A DNA stretch of 64,000 nt from Abelmoschus esculentus (lineage: Eukaryota > Streptophyta > Magnoliopsida > Malvales > Malvaceae): contig JAUCBN010000034.1 in the NCBI GenBank assembly GCA_035048815.1, positions 12,192,737 to 12,256,736 of the forward strand, given 5' to 3'. A program made the position numbers and the translations under genes. Below the pieces are notes generated by a model that saw nothing but the letters and a program-made list of their open reading frames with translations, made no database searches and was not told the origin of the DNA. This document shows positions 47,333-62,000 of this stretch, in pieces. How positions within the stretch are numbered: position 1 is the first letter of the stretch; every line of letters begins with the position of its first letter.

Positions 47333-50300
47333 ATGGGATCCGTCTCTCTTTTGGATTCTAATGATTCTTCTTCAGGTTAATTTTCGTTTGTTTTCTATTT
47401 TCCAGACTGAATTGTTGAATCTTTATATTCAGCTCCGAATGTTAAATTTTGATTAGCCGCTGCCAAAAGGGAAAAAAATAGAGGCGGGAGAGGGTGAGGG
47501 GCGGGGGCTGGGCCCATATACATATATATTAATGGATTTTTATTTGACGGATTTATTTTTATGCATAAGAGAGAAGAGACTGTAGACTTACAGCTAGAGA
47601 TAGGTCATCTGTTCTAGGCTAAACCAATCAGGTGATGGCTGGTTGTTTCTATTTTCATGTTCAACAAAAACCCTTCTTTTATTTTGTTTTTGCAATTTAC
47701 ATTGCTGTTACCGAAGGTGGCGGCATAGATATGAATTTCCATATTTTGATGTTCTAGAACATGGGTTGTTTTGTTATTTTAAGGGGTTTTCTTGTTTCTG
47801 CATGTTCATCGATTTGATTACTCGCTTGAACTTTATACCTTCATGCATTTTGTTTTATTTTAATGGGCTGTTCATGCATGTTTTTTTTGGTGGATTTGAT
47901 CTCTGGGACCTTTTTTTTGTGTTTTGAAGCTTTGATTTCACTTGCTTGTTTTACTTGATTTGTGCATTTGTGTTTTTTTGTGTGATTGTGTTAAACGTTT
48001 CAAGTTTCTATTTATTTGGCCCTTCATTTCTTAGCAAAACGAGATTGTTAGACTACTTTTATAAGGTGTATATGTTCTTAAGAAGCGTGTTGATACATAA
48101 TGTGGTAAGAATCTAGATTTGATCTGTAAACTCAAAAATAAATGAACTAGCTTTATTCAATCAGAGAGAAATCAAGAATCAAAAGAGGAAAAACAATGAG
48201 AGGAAGATCTTTTCATTTTTCATTTTTGAAGTCTGGAAAATCAGACTCTTCATTTTATATTAATCCCTTATTTTTATTGCTGTACTTAGGCTCCCGGTTC
48301 AGCTAGTAATTGTTCTCAACCAACTAAACTCAAGTTAACAATATTTTATTTTTCCTTTTTGCTTTCAGGAATGAAGAAGAATAAGAAAAGCAAGAATACA
48401 GCTGCTGCATCTTCCACAAAGAAAGAGACGGGAACTGGTAAAAAAGTTCAGAAGCGTAATATTGCTCCTGAAAATGGGGAACCGGCTTCAAAACGGCCAA
48501 AGAGAGCTGCTGCCTGTACAAATTTTAAGGAGAAACCAGTTTGCATATCTGAAAAAGATTCAATTGTTGAGGCAAAGAAGAATATGATAGTAGATGATGA
48601 AATTGTAGCTGTACGGCTGACTTGTGAAAATGATGAGGGTCGACCTAATAGGAGGCTCGTTGATTTTGTATTGCATAATTCAGAAGGTCTTCCTCAACCT
48701 CTTGAAATGTTGGAAGTCAATGACATGTTCATAACTGGTTTGATACTGCCATTTGAAGAAATTTCTGACAAGGAGAAGGAGAAGGAGAAGGAAAAGACTG
48801 TTAGATGTGAAGGATTTGGACGTGTTGAGTCTTGGGACATCTCTGGTTATGAAGATGGCTGTCCAGTGATATGGCTTTCAACTGATGTAGCTGATTACTT
48901 CTGCTGTAAGCCAAGTGGAAGCTATAAAAAGTTCTATGATCATTTCTTTGAAAAAGCTCGTGCTTGTGTAGAGGTTTATAAAAAGCTTTCAAAGCCTTCT
49001 GGTGGAAATCCTGACTTAAGTCTTGATGAGTTGATTGCTGGTGTTGTTCGATCAATGAGTGGAAGCAAGAGCTTCTCTCGTGGGTCATCAATTAAGGATT
49101 TTGTCATTTCCCAGGGAGAATTTATTTATAATCAATTGATTGGTTTGGATGAGACATCAAAGAATGGCCAGGTATTTGCAGGGTTGCCTGTTCTTGCTTC
49201 CCTTAGAGATGAAAGTAGGAAGCGTGAAAGTATAGGGCAAGAAATGACTGCATTTTCTGGTGGGATTCTGACTATTGGTAAAACAAGAGAGGGAGATAGC
49301 AAAATGGATGAGACATATTCATCTACCTGTACAATTGAGGAAGATGAAGATGCAAAGTTGGCAAGACTTTTGCAAGAGGAAGAATATTGGAAATCTATGA
49401 AACAAAAGAAGAATCAAGGTTCAGCCTCCATGTCAAACAAATTCTACATCAAGATCAATGAAGACGAGATTGCTAATGATTATCCTCTCCCAGCATATTA
49501 CAAGAATTCTAATGAAGAAACTGACGAGCTTGTAGTTTTTGAAAGTGACATTGATGTTTGTGATCCTGAGGATCTTCCTCGAAGCATGCTTCACAATTGG
49601 TCATTTTACAACTCAGACTCAAGGTTGATTTCCTTGGAGCTTCTTCCAATGAAACCATGTGCTGACATTGATGTTACCATCTTTGGTTCTGGAGTTATGA
49701 CTGCTGATGATGGGAGTGGATTCTGTCTTGATGATGACCTCAGTCAGTCTTCAGGTTCTTCAAGTGCAGTGAATGCTGATGGGATTCCAATTTTTCTGAG
49801 TGCTATTAAGGAATGGATGATTGAATTTGGATCATCAATGATTTTCATATCTATCAGGACAGATATGGCCTGGTATTGTCTTATAATTTTACATTAGGCT
49901 TCACCAGCTGATATAATTTTCCCCTAATCAATGTTTGATCTACAATGAGAAATCACTATAAAAGTGATAACGAAAACATTTTTTTGAAATTTCCTACTAA
50001 CATGCAAAACAACTAGAATGTTTTCTTCATTAAATTATTAATTTTAATTATGATGGCCTTTTTCTTTCTCCTTTTTCAGGTATAGACTTGGAAAACCATC
50101 AAAGCAGTATCTTCCTTGGTATGAACCAGTACTAAAAACTGCAAGGGTTGCAATAAGCATTATTACATTATTGAAGGAGCAAAGCCGAGTATCACGCCTC
50201 TCTTTCAATGATGTCATCAGGAGAGTGTCTGAGTTCAAGAAGGATAATCGTGCTTTTATATCTACCGATCCAGCAGCTGTTGAGAGATATATTGTTGTGC

Positions 50301-53300
50301 ATGGACAGATAATACTACAACTCTTTGCAGAGTTTCCTGATGAGAAGATTAAAAAGAATGCATTTGTGGTTGGCCTTGCCAATAAAATGGAGGAGAGACA
50401 CCATACAAAATGGTTAGTGAAGAAGAAGAAAGTTGTACACACAAGTGAACCAAATCTGAATCCACGAGCAGCCATGATGCCCGTAGCTTCTAAAAGAAAG
50501 GCTATGCAGGCAACCACAACAAAGCTAATCAATAGAATTTGGGGAGAATACTATTCAAACTACTCGCCAGAAGATTTGAAGGAGGAAATTAATTCTGAGG
50601 TAAAAGATGAAGATGAAAATCAGGAAGAAGAGGAAAATGAAGATGACGATGCTGATGTTGATGGTGATGCTGGTGCTTGTGCCAATGTTGAAGAAGATAA
50701 ATCAAATTCAAAGGAGACTCAGAAGTCTCCTGTATCAAGGGAATATAAACAGTGTTCCACGGAGGAAGTAAGCTGGGATGGAGAGCCTGTAAGCAAAACA
50801 AGCTCAGGTGAGCCTCTTTATAAACAAGCTTTTGTACATGGAGATGTAATTGTGGTCGGAAAGGCTATATCAATTGAAGTTGATTCATATGAACTTTCTG
50901 CAATCTATTTTGTGGAGTACATGTTTGAAACTTCAAAGGGAAGAAAAATGTTCCATGGACGAATGATGCAGAGAGGATCTGAAACTGTACTTGGCAATGC
51001 AGCTAATGAGAGGGAAGTGTTTCTAACAAATCATTGTGGGGATTTTGAATTGGATGATGTGAAGCAGACTGTTGTAGTAGATATTCGGGTAAGGCCTTGG
51101 GGATATCAGCATCGGAAAGATAATGCCATTGTGGACAAACTGGATAGAGCTGAAGCTGAGGAGCGGAAGAGAAAAGGACTTCCGTTGGAGTATTATTGTA
51201 AAAGCTTGTATTGCCCCGAGAGAGGTGGATTCTTTAAGCTCCCCTTGGATACTTTAGGTTTGGGTTCTGGTTTCTGTCATTCATGCCAATCTAAAGATGC
51301 TGAGAGGGACAGAAAAATGTTCACAGTGAATGCATTAAATACAGGATTTGTATACAAGGGAACTGATTACATTCTCCATGATTATGTGTATGTAAGCCCA
51401 CATGAATTTACGGTAGAAAGGGCTGAGACTGAATACTTTAAGAGTGGGAGGAATATAGGCTTGAAGCCTTATGTTGTGTGCCAAGTGCTGGAGATAATTA
51501 CCCCAGAAGGGCAGAAAAAAGTTGGAGAGGAATCCACCCAGATTAAGGTTAGGAGATTTTTCCGACCAGAAGACATTTCAGCTGAAAAGGCATACAATTC
51601 TGATATAAGAGAGGTAGGTGCTGCAGAAGGGAAATATTGTTTAAAACTTCACATGGTCATATAATTTCCACAGTTTACTATGGATGTTCTAATAAATTTA
51701 TATGGTTTTCATTTTCAGGTCTATTATAGTGAAGAAACACATGTTTTGTTTGTTGAGGCAATAGAAGGAAAATGTGAAGTTAGAAAGAAGAATGACCTTC
51801 CAGCATGCAATGCTCCAGCAATCTTTCATCATATCTTCTTCTGTGATCGCATATATGATCCTTCCAAGGGATCCTTGAAGCAGGTGATTGGCTTTTGTTT
51901 CCTTTGCTGTAGTGCTTGTTGGGAATGATACTTATGCAATATTTTCATAGAAACTTTTGTTTGCATGTATAATTTTTTTGTACTCGAGGATGAATTAACT
52001 TCCTTTGTTTTTTGATTGGCAAGCAGTTACCAGCTCAAATAAAACTAAGGTACTCAACTGGAATTGCGGATAATGAAATTGCACATCAAAAGAAAAAGGG
52101 AAAGGGTAAACAGGAAGAAAATGGGTTAGAATTTGATAAACAAAAAGAAGCATCTCAGGAGAACCGCTTGGCTACACTAGACATATTTGCAGGTTGTGGT
52201 GGTCTGTCAGAGGGGTTGCACCAATCTGGTACTGACTACCTTTGTCTTTCATCAACGTTAATATGTTTCTCTGTATCTATTTCCAAAACACTTTATGCCC
52301 AACCTTCTGCTTTTACTGATGTAGGTGCATCATTAACTAAATGGGCAATAGAATATGAAGAACCTGCCGGAGATGCATTTAGACTTAATCATCCTGGGTC
52401 TTTGGTGTTCATTAAAAACTGCAACGTGGTTCTGAGGTCAGTATGACAAATTAGCTCTCCTATATTCTTCCCTTTTAAAATGTTAATAACTCAAAAACAA
52501 GTTATAATATAGGGCTATTATGGAGAAGTGTGGGGATGTAGATGACTGCATCTCCACTTCTGAGGCAGCTGAATTAGCTGCATCACTTGATGAGAAAGAG
52601 ATTAATAACTTGCCACTTCCTGGGCAAGTAGATTTCATCAACGGTGGTCCTCCATGCCAGGTATTATATATTAGTATATCTTTCCTTTGTTCTCCTAGTC
52701 TTTGGGTCAATTAACAAATGATTCACTAAGAGGAAAGTTGTCTTGCTTTGCAGGGTTTCTCTGGAATGAATAGATTTAACCAAAGTACATGGAGTAAAGT
52801 ACAATGTGAGATGATTTTAGCATTCTTATCATTTGCGGAATACTTCCGGCCTAGATATTTCCTCCTAGAGAATGTGAGAAACTTTGTGTCATTCAATAAA
52901 GGGCAGACATTTAAGTTAACTCTGGCATCACTTCTTGAAATGGGTTATCAGGTAGATATTCCTTGCGGCTAACAGCAATATATGTATAGTATGTATCTTA
53001 GAAGTACACAGATATAAGTACATGTGCAGTCATGTTTGATATCCTGTTTTGCCTGTTTAGGTGAGGTTTGGTATTTTGGAAGCTGGAGCCTATGGAGTTT
53101 CTCAGTCGAGAAAACGAGCATTCATATGGGCTGCTTCCCCTGAAGAGACACTTCCAGAATGGCCAGAGCCAATGCATGTCTTTGCTGCTCCCGAGTTGAA
53201 AGTCACGTTATCACATAATTTACAGTATGCAGCTGCAAGAAGTACTGCAAATGGAGCCCCTTTCCGTTCAATTACCGTAAGGGATACAATAGGTGATCTG

Positions 53301-54153
53301 CCAGCTGTAGGAAATGGGGCCTCAAAGACAAACTTGGAGGTAGTGAGATTAAAAATTATACCTCCAAAACTGCTTCATGCTATTAAAGTTGTATACGCGT
53401 ATTCAATTTCCAATGTTTTATTTCTGCAGTATCAAAGCGAACCCCTCTCATGGTTTCAAAAGAAAATTCGAGGAGATATGGATGTCCTTACCGATCATAT
53501 ATCAAAGGAAATGAATGAGCTTAATCTGATTCGGTGTCAAAAGATTCCAAAGCGACCAGGTGCTGATTGGCACGACCTTCCAGATGAGAAGGTACAACAA
53601 TTGTTCGATGCGTCTGTTCATTTGAAATGTGATCAGAATGAAATTGTTGAACTGCTGGGTTATTGTTTTCTTACAATTGCAGGTTAAACTCTCTACTGGA
53701 CAATTGGTAGATTTAATACCCTGGTGCCTACCAAATACAGCCAAAAGGCACAACCAATGGAAAGGTCTATTTGGAAGGTTGGATTGGGAAGGGAACTTCC
53801 CAACTTCCATTACAGACCCTCAACCAATGGGCAAGGTTGGAATGTGCTTTCATCCTGAACAGGACAGGATCCTGACTGTTCGTGAATGTGCTCGGTCTCA
53901 AGTAAGTCATTAAACTGGCTAACATCCATTGCCATTATAATTTATGAAAAAGGCTAATGTGAAGTAGAAAACATTGGTACAAGTTCTAATGAGTTTTCTA
54001 TGCCTGTCCTAACAGGGTTTCCCAGATGGCTACAAGTTTTCCGGTAAGATTCAAGACAAGCACCGGCAGATCGGAAATGCGGTTCCTCCTCCTTTGGCAT
54101 TTGCATTGGGAAGGAAACTGAAGGAAGCATTAGACAGTAAAAAGTATATGTAA
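47333..54153 (+). CDS. MET1: Maintenance DNA (cytosine-5)-methyltransferase MET1
   Basis: Twelve exons: 47333-47375, 48369-49872, 50080-51613, 51719-51883, 52027-52228, 52325-52436, 52513-52660, 52754-52951, 53061-53339, 53430-53591, 53683-53901, 54016-54153. The product is 1567 aa, close to Arabidopsis MET1. Order: a basic, Lys-rich nuclear-signal-like N-terminus, two RFTS regions (about 95-245 and 380-640), an acidic tract (about 683-722), BAH1 (about 765-895), BAH2 (about 935-1080), then the catalytic domain. Motifs seen are I DIFAGCGG (Asp1134), IV GGPPCQ (nucleophile Cys1235), VI ENV (Glu1275), VIII QSRKRA (Gln1317) and X GNAVPPP (Asn1543). It copies CG methylation onto daughter strands at replication. 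The start [14 protein letters not shown] is joined to exon 2 across a 993-nt intron. Two introns (52229-52324 and 53340-53429) are multiples of three without a stop. All catalytic motifs are intact. Confidence 0.97.
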
Positions 54154-56038
54154 GTGCAATTGTAGTTGATGGATTTTATTGGGACTTCTACATTTTAGCA
54201 TTATGGCATAATTCATTGTTAGAAGTTGAGGACAGGATTCTGATTGACCTTTTTTTCCTCCCCCTGTCCCTGGTTAGGATTTTTTACACTACGGAAAATG
54301 CGTAAGTTTTATATTTTTTTTGGATTGTTGAAGAAAAAAAAGTGATAATCTTAATTATCTATTTATTTCCATCCACGGCCTAAAATGATATAGAATTAGA
54401 TAATCTCTATGGGATGTAAGTATATTTTAACCCTTTATATAGTTATTATTACTTTTATGTTTTAAAATTGTTTTATTTAAATTGTTATTTTGAAAAAACA
54501 ATTTTTATAAGTTAATTTTTATTGTTGTTAGACTTTTAAGGATAAAGTTATTATTAAATTATTTTTACACCATACAATTTTCAATATTTTTTTAATAAAA
54601 AGTTAATATGATATTAATTAAGAAGATGCTCTTAACACATCCCACTTGATAAAATTGTGAAAAAAATGTTTATTATTTGGATTTTTTTAATTCAAAATTT
54701 AGTATTAATACAATTGTGAAATTTAACAGAAATAAAATTGTGAAAAATATTTTTCAAGTGAGATTATTATAATAATCTCATTTTACACGCGTATTCTTCC
54801 AAAGTAAAAAAATAAAAAATTATGTAAATTAAATTTTATATCAAAATATATATTTTTATTTTTTTAAATTGTGCTTTTATTCGATTTATATATTATATAA
54901 TTTAATTTAAGAGAGAGATGTAATGGTTGCTTTCAAAGAACAACAAAAATCACAAATTAATCATTTGTTTTATATACAATTTTACTTTGCGTACGGATCC
55001 ATTTTCTTATTATATTAGTGGCGCGTCTTAATTTATACACATTTAATATTATCATAATAATTCGATTTTAATTTTATGTTTACTGATTTAAAACCAAACC
55101 CTTGTATCTGTTATGTTAAAGAAATTCACTCAAATTTTTCGAAGCAGGTATAAATCTTTTATCTCTTTCTCATATATCCTTTCATACCTCTGTTTTAAAT
55201 TAGAGGTTTAGGATTTGAGGTTTAAGGTTAGGGTTGTGGTTAGAGTTTAGGGAATTAGGGGTAGAGTGTATTTTTAGGGTATAAAATATAAAAAATACGG
55301 ATTAGGACTTGAAATTTAATTTTTAGAAAAATAAGGGTTAAGAAGAGACATAAAAGAATATATAAAAAAGAGAGAGAAGATTTTTATTAAGCATAGCACC
55401 AAAAAAGTAAATTATAGTAATAATATATGCAAAATAGCAATTAACCTTTTTTTTTCATTTCCAATCAAGCTGGTTTCTAGTGCCACAATGATAAAGAATA
55501 TCATTAGATCTTCAAATGACAACAAATTTTACTAAAATATTTGAATGTGGAAAGCTCAAGAAAAGCATATAGCTCTGCTAATAATTTAGTCTTTACATGT
55601 TTCCACCTGCCTACACTACACCTATATTTTCTCACTATGGTTTCCGGTAATTTAAGTCGGTTTTTTATAACACGAATTAAAATGAGATTAAAATAAGACG
55701 AAATCAAAATTGTTATAAAAATTATAAGAATTTCAATATCAACTTTTCGGTATATACCGGAATTTTTACATTTTTTTTAAAGAAATTCGGTATGTATCAA
55801 AATTCTTACGCTTTTAAAAGTTTTGAACTTTTTGTAAAAAATTCGGTATATACCGACAAATTAAATATTGAAATTCTTACAATTTTTATAACAATTTCCG
55901 TTCCGTCTCATTTTAACCCACCTCACCCTAGAACTTCCCTATTTAAGTGCAGAGAGTGCAAGATTCATAATTGAAGTTGATAAAAGGGGTAGAGAAAAAA
56001 AACCCTGTATTTCCATGGACTGCAATACAATGATCACC
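54154..56038. other. Intergenic region between convergent MET1 and acetyltransferase-like genes
   Basis: This holds the MET1 3' UTR and AT-rich DNA, with one miniature element (55149-55391, listed separately). Around 55620-55910 the word 'ggtatataccg' and its variants occur in both orientations near a 'ttataaaaattgtaagaatt' stretch. This suggests another small decayed inverted repeat. No gene is supported. Confidence 0.45.
55149..55391 (-). mobile_element. Miniature inverted-repeat element, copy B
   Basis: The left arm (about 55149-55192, 'aaatcttttatctctttctc') pairs imperfectly with the right arm (about 55344-55391), whose complement reads 'aaatcttctctctctttttt'. The arms agree at very roughly three positions in four over about 43 bp. 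Between them lies the TTTAGGG/TTAGGG-like interior that recurs in opposite orientation near 450-665. It is non-coding. Confidence 0.6.
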
Positions 56039-59000
56039 TCATCTTCCAATTCCAATTAAGCTAAGCTGGATGGTAGTACAAGTTCAAATGTTGATATGTT
56101 AGGTTGCAAAACATTTGGTAGATTAGTCGAAAATCGAAATTGAAAGCACTGATGAAATTGCAGAGAAGCTTAAACACCAACTTACAATGTTATTTTGAGG
56201 TTGCTTCCAATAGAATCCATGTATAATAATTGGTATGATATTGCAGGCTGCAAGGATGTATATTATCAATGCATGCTTCCCCATCCACTCCAAAACTGAT
56301 GTCGTACGTCGATATCCGTAGATGTCAACCTGTTTCAAAGTTTCTTTACTTTTAGAAGTTGGAGAAATGAATCCTCTGTGTTTTAATTTTTAAACAAACA
56401 ATACAAGTAAGCCAGAATAATTCTAACAGATGTGAAAAGTATTCATTGATTTACCAGTAGATAGGTTCCTGCAAAGAGAAATCCAGCAGCAGCAGTAGTA
56501 ACACACATGTAACTGAACGTGTAAAGAGCCTTGTTAATATGCATTCCTACAACAAGAAAGCGAATAACCCAACAATGAGACCACTGACACTGCAGATGCT
56601 AGCCGCTGCTCGAGTATTAAATAACCATTTACCGAAAATGTCCAAGGCAAGCCCCAAGACTAGAAAAGCTGAAGACGGAATTAGCCACAGACGAATTCGA
56701 TCACTGTGATCCTACATTTTAAACACTCATTCATTGATAAGTTTGAAGTGAGAAGAGAAAAGCAATAGATAGAAATGAAATTGTCACCTTAAAGTGGATA
56801 ATTATATGCCCATAGTGTAAACCAACCAAGCAGGTCACAGCCGCCATCATTGAACTACAACCGGAGCATACAAGGTCAGTCCATAAGCATGCAACTGAAG
56901 GTTGAAGCACACTGAGAATCGACGTAGCCTATATCTTGTTGACTTCATGATTGCTTTTGAAATGTGGTCTTACAATAATGCACATGATGCATTGTTACTG
57001 TTGTCAAAGACTACTTATTTGTACAGGAGAATAGAATATTATCGTATATTTAAGATGCAGTGAAAAGGGCATTTCAGTGGGTAAGGAAGATACTGTAAAC
57101 AAACCTGAGAAGTCCTTCAGGTTCAAAGGGGGCTTGACACCATGTAGGGGCATCAGACGGTAATGGGCCATAATCAGGCGAGTTGATGCTGCATTGCTAT
57201 TGAAATGGGGAGATAGTACAGAACAATGGAAATAAATGGGCTACGGACAGTACATGATGGAAATAAGCAATTGAAAAAAGCTTTGGGTGGAGAGCATACG
57301 TCATACCTTTGTTCTTACAAAGACTGGTTTCCTGTCCAAATGTTGAATACCCAGTATTTTACGATCAATCATTCCAACCACATTACAAGCTGGTCCTGTG
57401 TCACCACGTACTCCGCATTTCACCTTTGAATGGAAATAGACAGTACAACATGTGCTTAGTGACCTGTTCCTTTTGGCAAAGTCAGCTATAGTAAAATGAA
57501 AGACAATTTCACAAGGAAAGAGGAACTAACTGAAAGAATCTTTGGTTCCGAGGAAGAAGTTGAATTTGGAATCTGATATTGCCAAGAAGGTACATACAAG
57601 CCATATAACAAGGAAATATATGTGACAACAAGCACTGAAGCTGCAATCCTGAGAGAGAGAATGAGAGACGGCACATTGGTTAACAATTTGAGCTATGGAA
57701 GAACTGTGAGAATGTAATTTTAAAGAACATTGGTGAAAAGGAAACGAACCTTTGGCAGGAGAGACAAAAGTGAAAAATAAAGAACTTGAAGCTTACCTTT
57801 CCACATATATTAGACAGAGAAAGGATTGGTATTTTCTCAGAATACAAATGAGTTGTCATATGCTTAAAAAACGCTTACCACTGAAATTGGTATTTTCTCA
57901 GCAGAGCTAATTGTGATGTTGCATGATCATCACCCTTCAGCCAAATCTCGCACAATGCTGCTACTAAATATGCTATTGCAATTCTCTGGGAAGGAGGGCC
58001 GGCAAAAAAGCAAAAGAGAACAATATATTATAATACAGTAAATAATTAGCAATTAGCATTACTTATAACCCCACAACTAAATATCAAAAGCCCATTTCAT
58101 TCCTAAAACATTTCCACATCAAACTTGCTAAGAAGTTTGAGAAATAATGGACTAATGCTGTCATAAAGCACCTGAAAAGCCAACTTGTAAAAAGTTCATT
58201 AGCTTAGCCTATTGTACGTCAAGGAGAAAGCAAGAAGCAACCCTAGAACAGCTTCACTAATTATTCTTACCATTCATTAAAAAAAAGAGTGAACTTGTGA
58301 GAAAGCACACCTGCAGTATTCCCATCAATCTCATTTGTTCAATATCAATCCCATATGTTAAATTCTTGAGCCCATGGAAGAAGCCTCCTGTCAGTGACCA
58401 GAAATTAAAGATTATGAGACAACTGTTTTTGAAATTAGCAAAATAAATACCCATGTCATACATTTATCGTTGAATTTAGACTACTAAAATACTCGACATA
58501 ATTGTTTCATGTTAGAGGTTTGCCCTATTAGTGTGGTAAGAAAATGCATACATATATCCATCAGCCATGATATGTTGTACATGGTTAAAGATATACAAAC
58601 CCACCTTGTAGAAAAAGGCCTAATATTAGAAGCTTCAATGCCCGCAATATTGCCTTTCTAGTTGCAGTAACTCTACAGGAAACTTTCTGTGTAAAGAATA
58701 AAACAATTAGTGATAAACCAGTTAGATCATAGCTGTATGATGTGATATAGAAGTATTTCTGCTTCCTAACAGCATGCAAAGTGGCGAGATCCATTAATCT
58801 CATTTTACAGGTATCAAGAATTTTTAATTGAAAACGATACATTGGAGATGCAAGCAGTACCTTGTATGTCAGTCCTAGTGAAACACCCACAATGAAGAGG
58901 AAAAATGGCATGACATAATCTGCAAGGGTTAAACCATTCCATGGTGAATGATTGATAGCAGGAAGAAGGCCACCAACATCATCTACAAGTATCATTAGCT

Positions 59001-62000
59001 GCGGCAAAATAAAATAAGGAAAAAGATATATTCAAAATAATCAGAGCATATCAATACAAATGAAACAATGTAATGCTGAAATCAAGAAAATAAAATTAAA
59101 AGAAAATTAGAGCAAATACTGAAAAGATTATAACAGATTTTGACATGAATAACATCATGATTTTCTTGAATGGTCTGAATATCGGTTTCCAATTAAGGAG
59201 GAAGATGCCTTATATATTAGAATTAGTTAGGTTCAAACCTCTTACAGGCTACAGCCAAAACCGAAATGAACCATTTAATTCATGTTTTTTTACTGATTCA
59301 TATTGCTGAAGAGATAATTTGATGATTTATCATCCAAAATACTTAAACTGACAGGAAATGATAAAATTTAATATTAAATGAATCCAAGTGTAGAATAAAA
59401 TTGCAAGCTCATGAAGGATTAAATCACATGATAAATCTAAAATAAAATGGTTAATGGTTATGCTACACAAACTCTTCATTCTTTTTTCCAAGTTACTAGT
59501 GTTTGATCCTCCAAATATACCAGATCACTTCGGAAAAAAGATTCAAGGAAAATAAACTCTTCATTCTTTTTTCCATGTTACTGCTATTAGTGTTTGAACA
59601 TACCCATATTGAATACTCACTCCAAACAGAGTAATACAGCAAGACTAATGGGAACTTTTTGTTTTGTATCTTTCATGTCTTGCAGGTTCTAACTCTTTGT
59701 AAGTTAAAACATACTTTTTGGCAACAGAATAACAGTAAAAAGTGGAGTTCACAATAAGGGTGAGAATAAAATAAACAAGTATCTCAAAGGCAATTTCCCA
59801 TGAGCTAATAATATCTGCCTATCATAATCATTATGATTTATGCCTATGTCAATGTGGGGGTATACAAGTACTCCAACAGTCTCAAACTCTCAAGAAAATT
59901 AGATACTGCAACACAAACATCCCCCAACAGCTAGCATTACCCAAATCATGCTCCACATTAGAAGGGAAACTGATTATCACTACATATCTTCCAGTAAGAA
60001 AAATCAGTTCATGGCGTATAGTTAATGATACATGCACCGCTATACCTTTACCTTATGACAATATCACAATATGATTTCCATGCCGATTTTATATTTCTTA
60101 AACAAGTGAATATTAATATATTTGAGTGACCCACATATACATCGAATAATAACTGAAACTTTTTCCTTGGAAAATTATCTTGTACTGAATTAGAAATATA
60201 ACAGAACAACTAGCCAACCCACTAATAAGCAAACGTACTTGGGATTTGGGTGAAAATATACCAAAACAATATGGCATCCATTCCCATGCCCAGGGACATA
60301 ACCAAGATTTAACCAAAAAACTGGTTTAGAACGCAATACCAAAGCAACCTTACACTTATTGCATGTAGTACAAAATTATCATTAGCATTTATTATTATTT
60401 TAATAACTAGATTCTGTATGGCACCCAATAAAAATGTTTTAAAATATTTGATAGATAAAAATTGAATTTTATTAGTCGGATCATGTATGACACAACGAGA
60501 ATAACTCATGATATAATTTCTTGACACTTAAGCTTTAAGCACTAGATTATATAATATATAATTATAGAAATTTCCTCAACAAGTAACTTTATAATTTGTT
60601 TTAATTAAAAATCATATAAAAGAATGAAAAGACAAAAAAAAAATCTTGAAATATGTATTATACTCTAAAACAAGGGTAATTTAATAATTTTCAACTAAAT
60701 ACTCAGGCTTTTAAATATAATATATATAGTTTAAATATGATTACAAAGTAATATATGTTTATAAATAATTTTAAACTTTTACAATGTACACGTCTTACAA
60801 ACAAAAAATTCTAAAATAAATATCATTTATTTTTTTACTAATACCACTTATAAGTTCAAATATAATATAGATAATTAGCAGAACACAGTAAATTAGACCA
60901 TCTTTCAGTCTTTGATTCCTGAAGCATAAAACATTATTAGTGCATTAATTTTCTCCTTTTTTTTGGATTCTGATTTTTATTTATGGTTTGGTTTTGGGTA
61001 AATAAAGCAAAAGTCAGATGGGGTTCTAACGTATTTGGATAAGACCTTCAAATCTGTTAACATTAGGGTTCTGATTTTCTACTCCAATTCTAAGATTAAA
61101 TTATCAAAAAAAAAATTAAGGTTTAAAGGTTATTTTTATTCCTGTAGTAATCATATTTTATCGATTTTGATCTTATAATATGTTTACATCAGTTTAACCC
61201 CTAAAATAATCAAATTTCATCACCGTTTATCCATTAACCGGCATTCTAACCTTAATTTTAATTCTTAAATCCTAAATTAAAATTTTATCAATCTAAAGTG
61301 ATTATAAAACATAAAAATATTCTTAAATCCTAAACGATAATATAATTCAACTACTTCCTAAATTAAATTAATACAAAAATATCAAAAGGACAAAATTAAT
61401 AAATTATAACTACTACGTAGAAAAATAACAACCTTTATGCCAAAAATTAAAAAATATAGGGACCACCACATACAAGCCCCTCAATCGATCACAATTTTAT
61501 AGTCAAACCGTTACAGAAAATTATATATCCAAAAATTTCATTTTTAAAGGGGTTTATTTTTTTATTAAATTTGTAAAAACCTAACCCTGGATAATCTAAA
61601 TGTTATAAATTTATAATATTAATAATACAAAATATATTTTTATTCAAAATTAAGAAAGACAGACCAAGGTTGTGCTAACTAATTTTTTTATTATGTTTTT
61701 TCCTATGAAAGAATTATCATTAATAATAGATATATTTATTTAGAAAAAAAAACTTGAATTTAAATCATTTTTATGCGTAGTTAAAAGATTAAAATATCTA
61801 TAATACTAACTTCTATGATAATCGTCTTAAGATTATCACTAATCAAAAATTTCTTTAAATAATTTTTTTGTCATGTTGCTTCTCGTGTTCTGCTGGCGTA
61901 ACGGATGTACCGGAAAAACAAAAAGTAAGGCAGTAAAAACTGAGAACTGCGGAGATTGGTAAAAAGAGACGGGATTTTACCACAATGGTGAGTCCCCGGA

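Noticed and set aside
48359..48368. Start of MET1 at the beginning of exon 2
   Set aside because: These bases are the splice acceptor tract; exon 1 with an ATG at 47333 joins in frame and gives the expected N-terminus.
50044..50532. 162-codon minus-strand open frame opposite MET1 exon 3
   Set aside because: It is a shadow of a well-supported exon; its hydrophobic runs come from complementing Lys/Glu codons.
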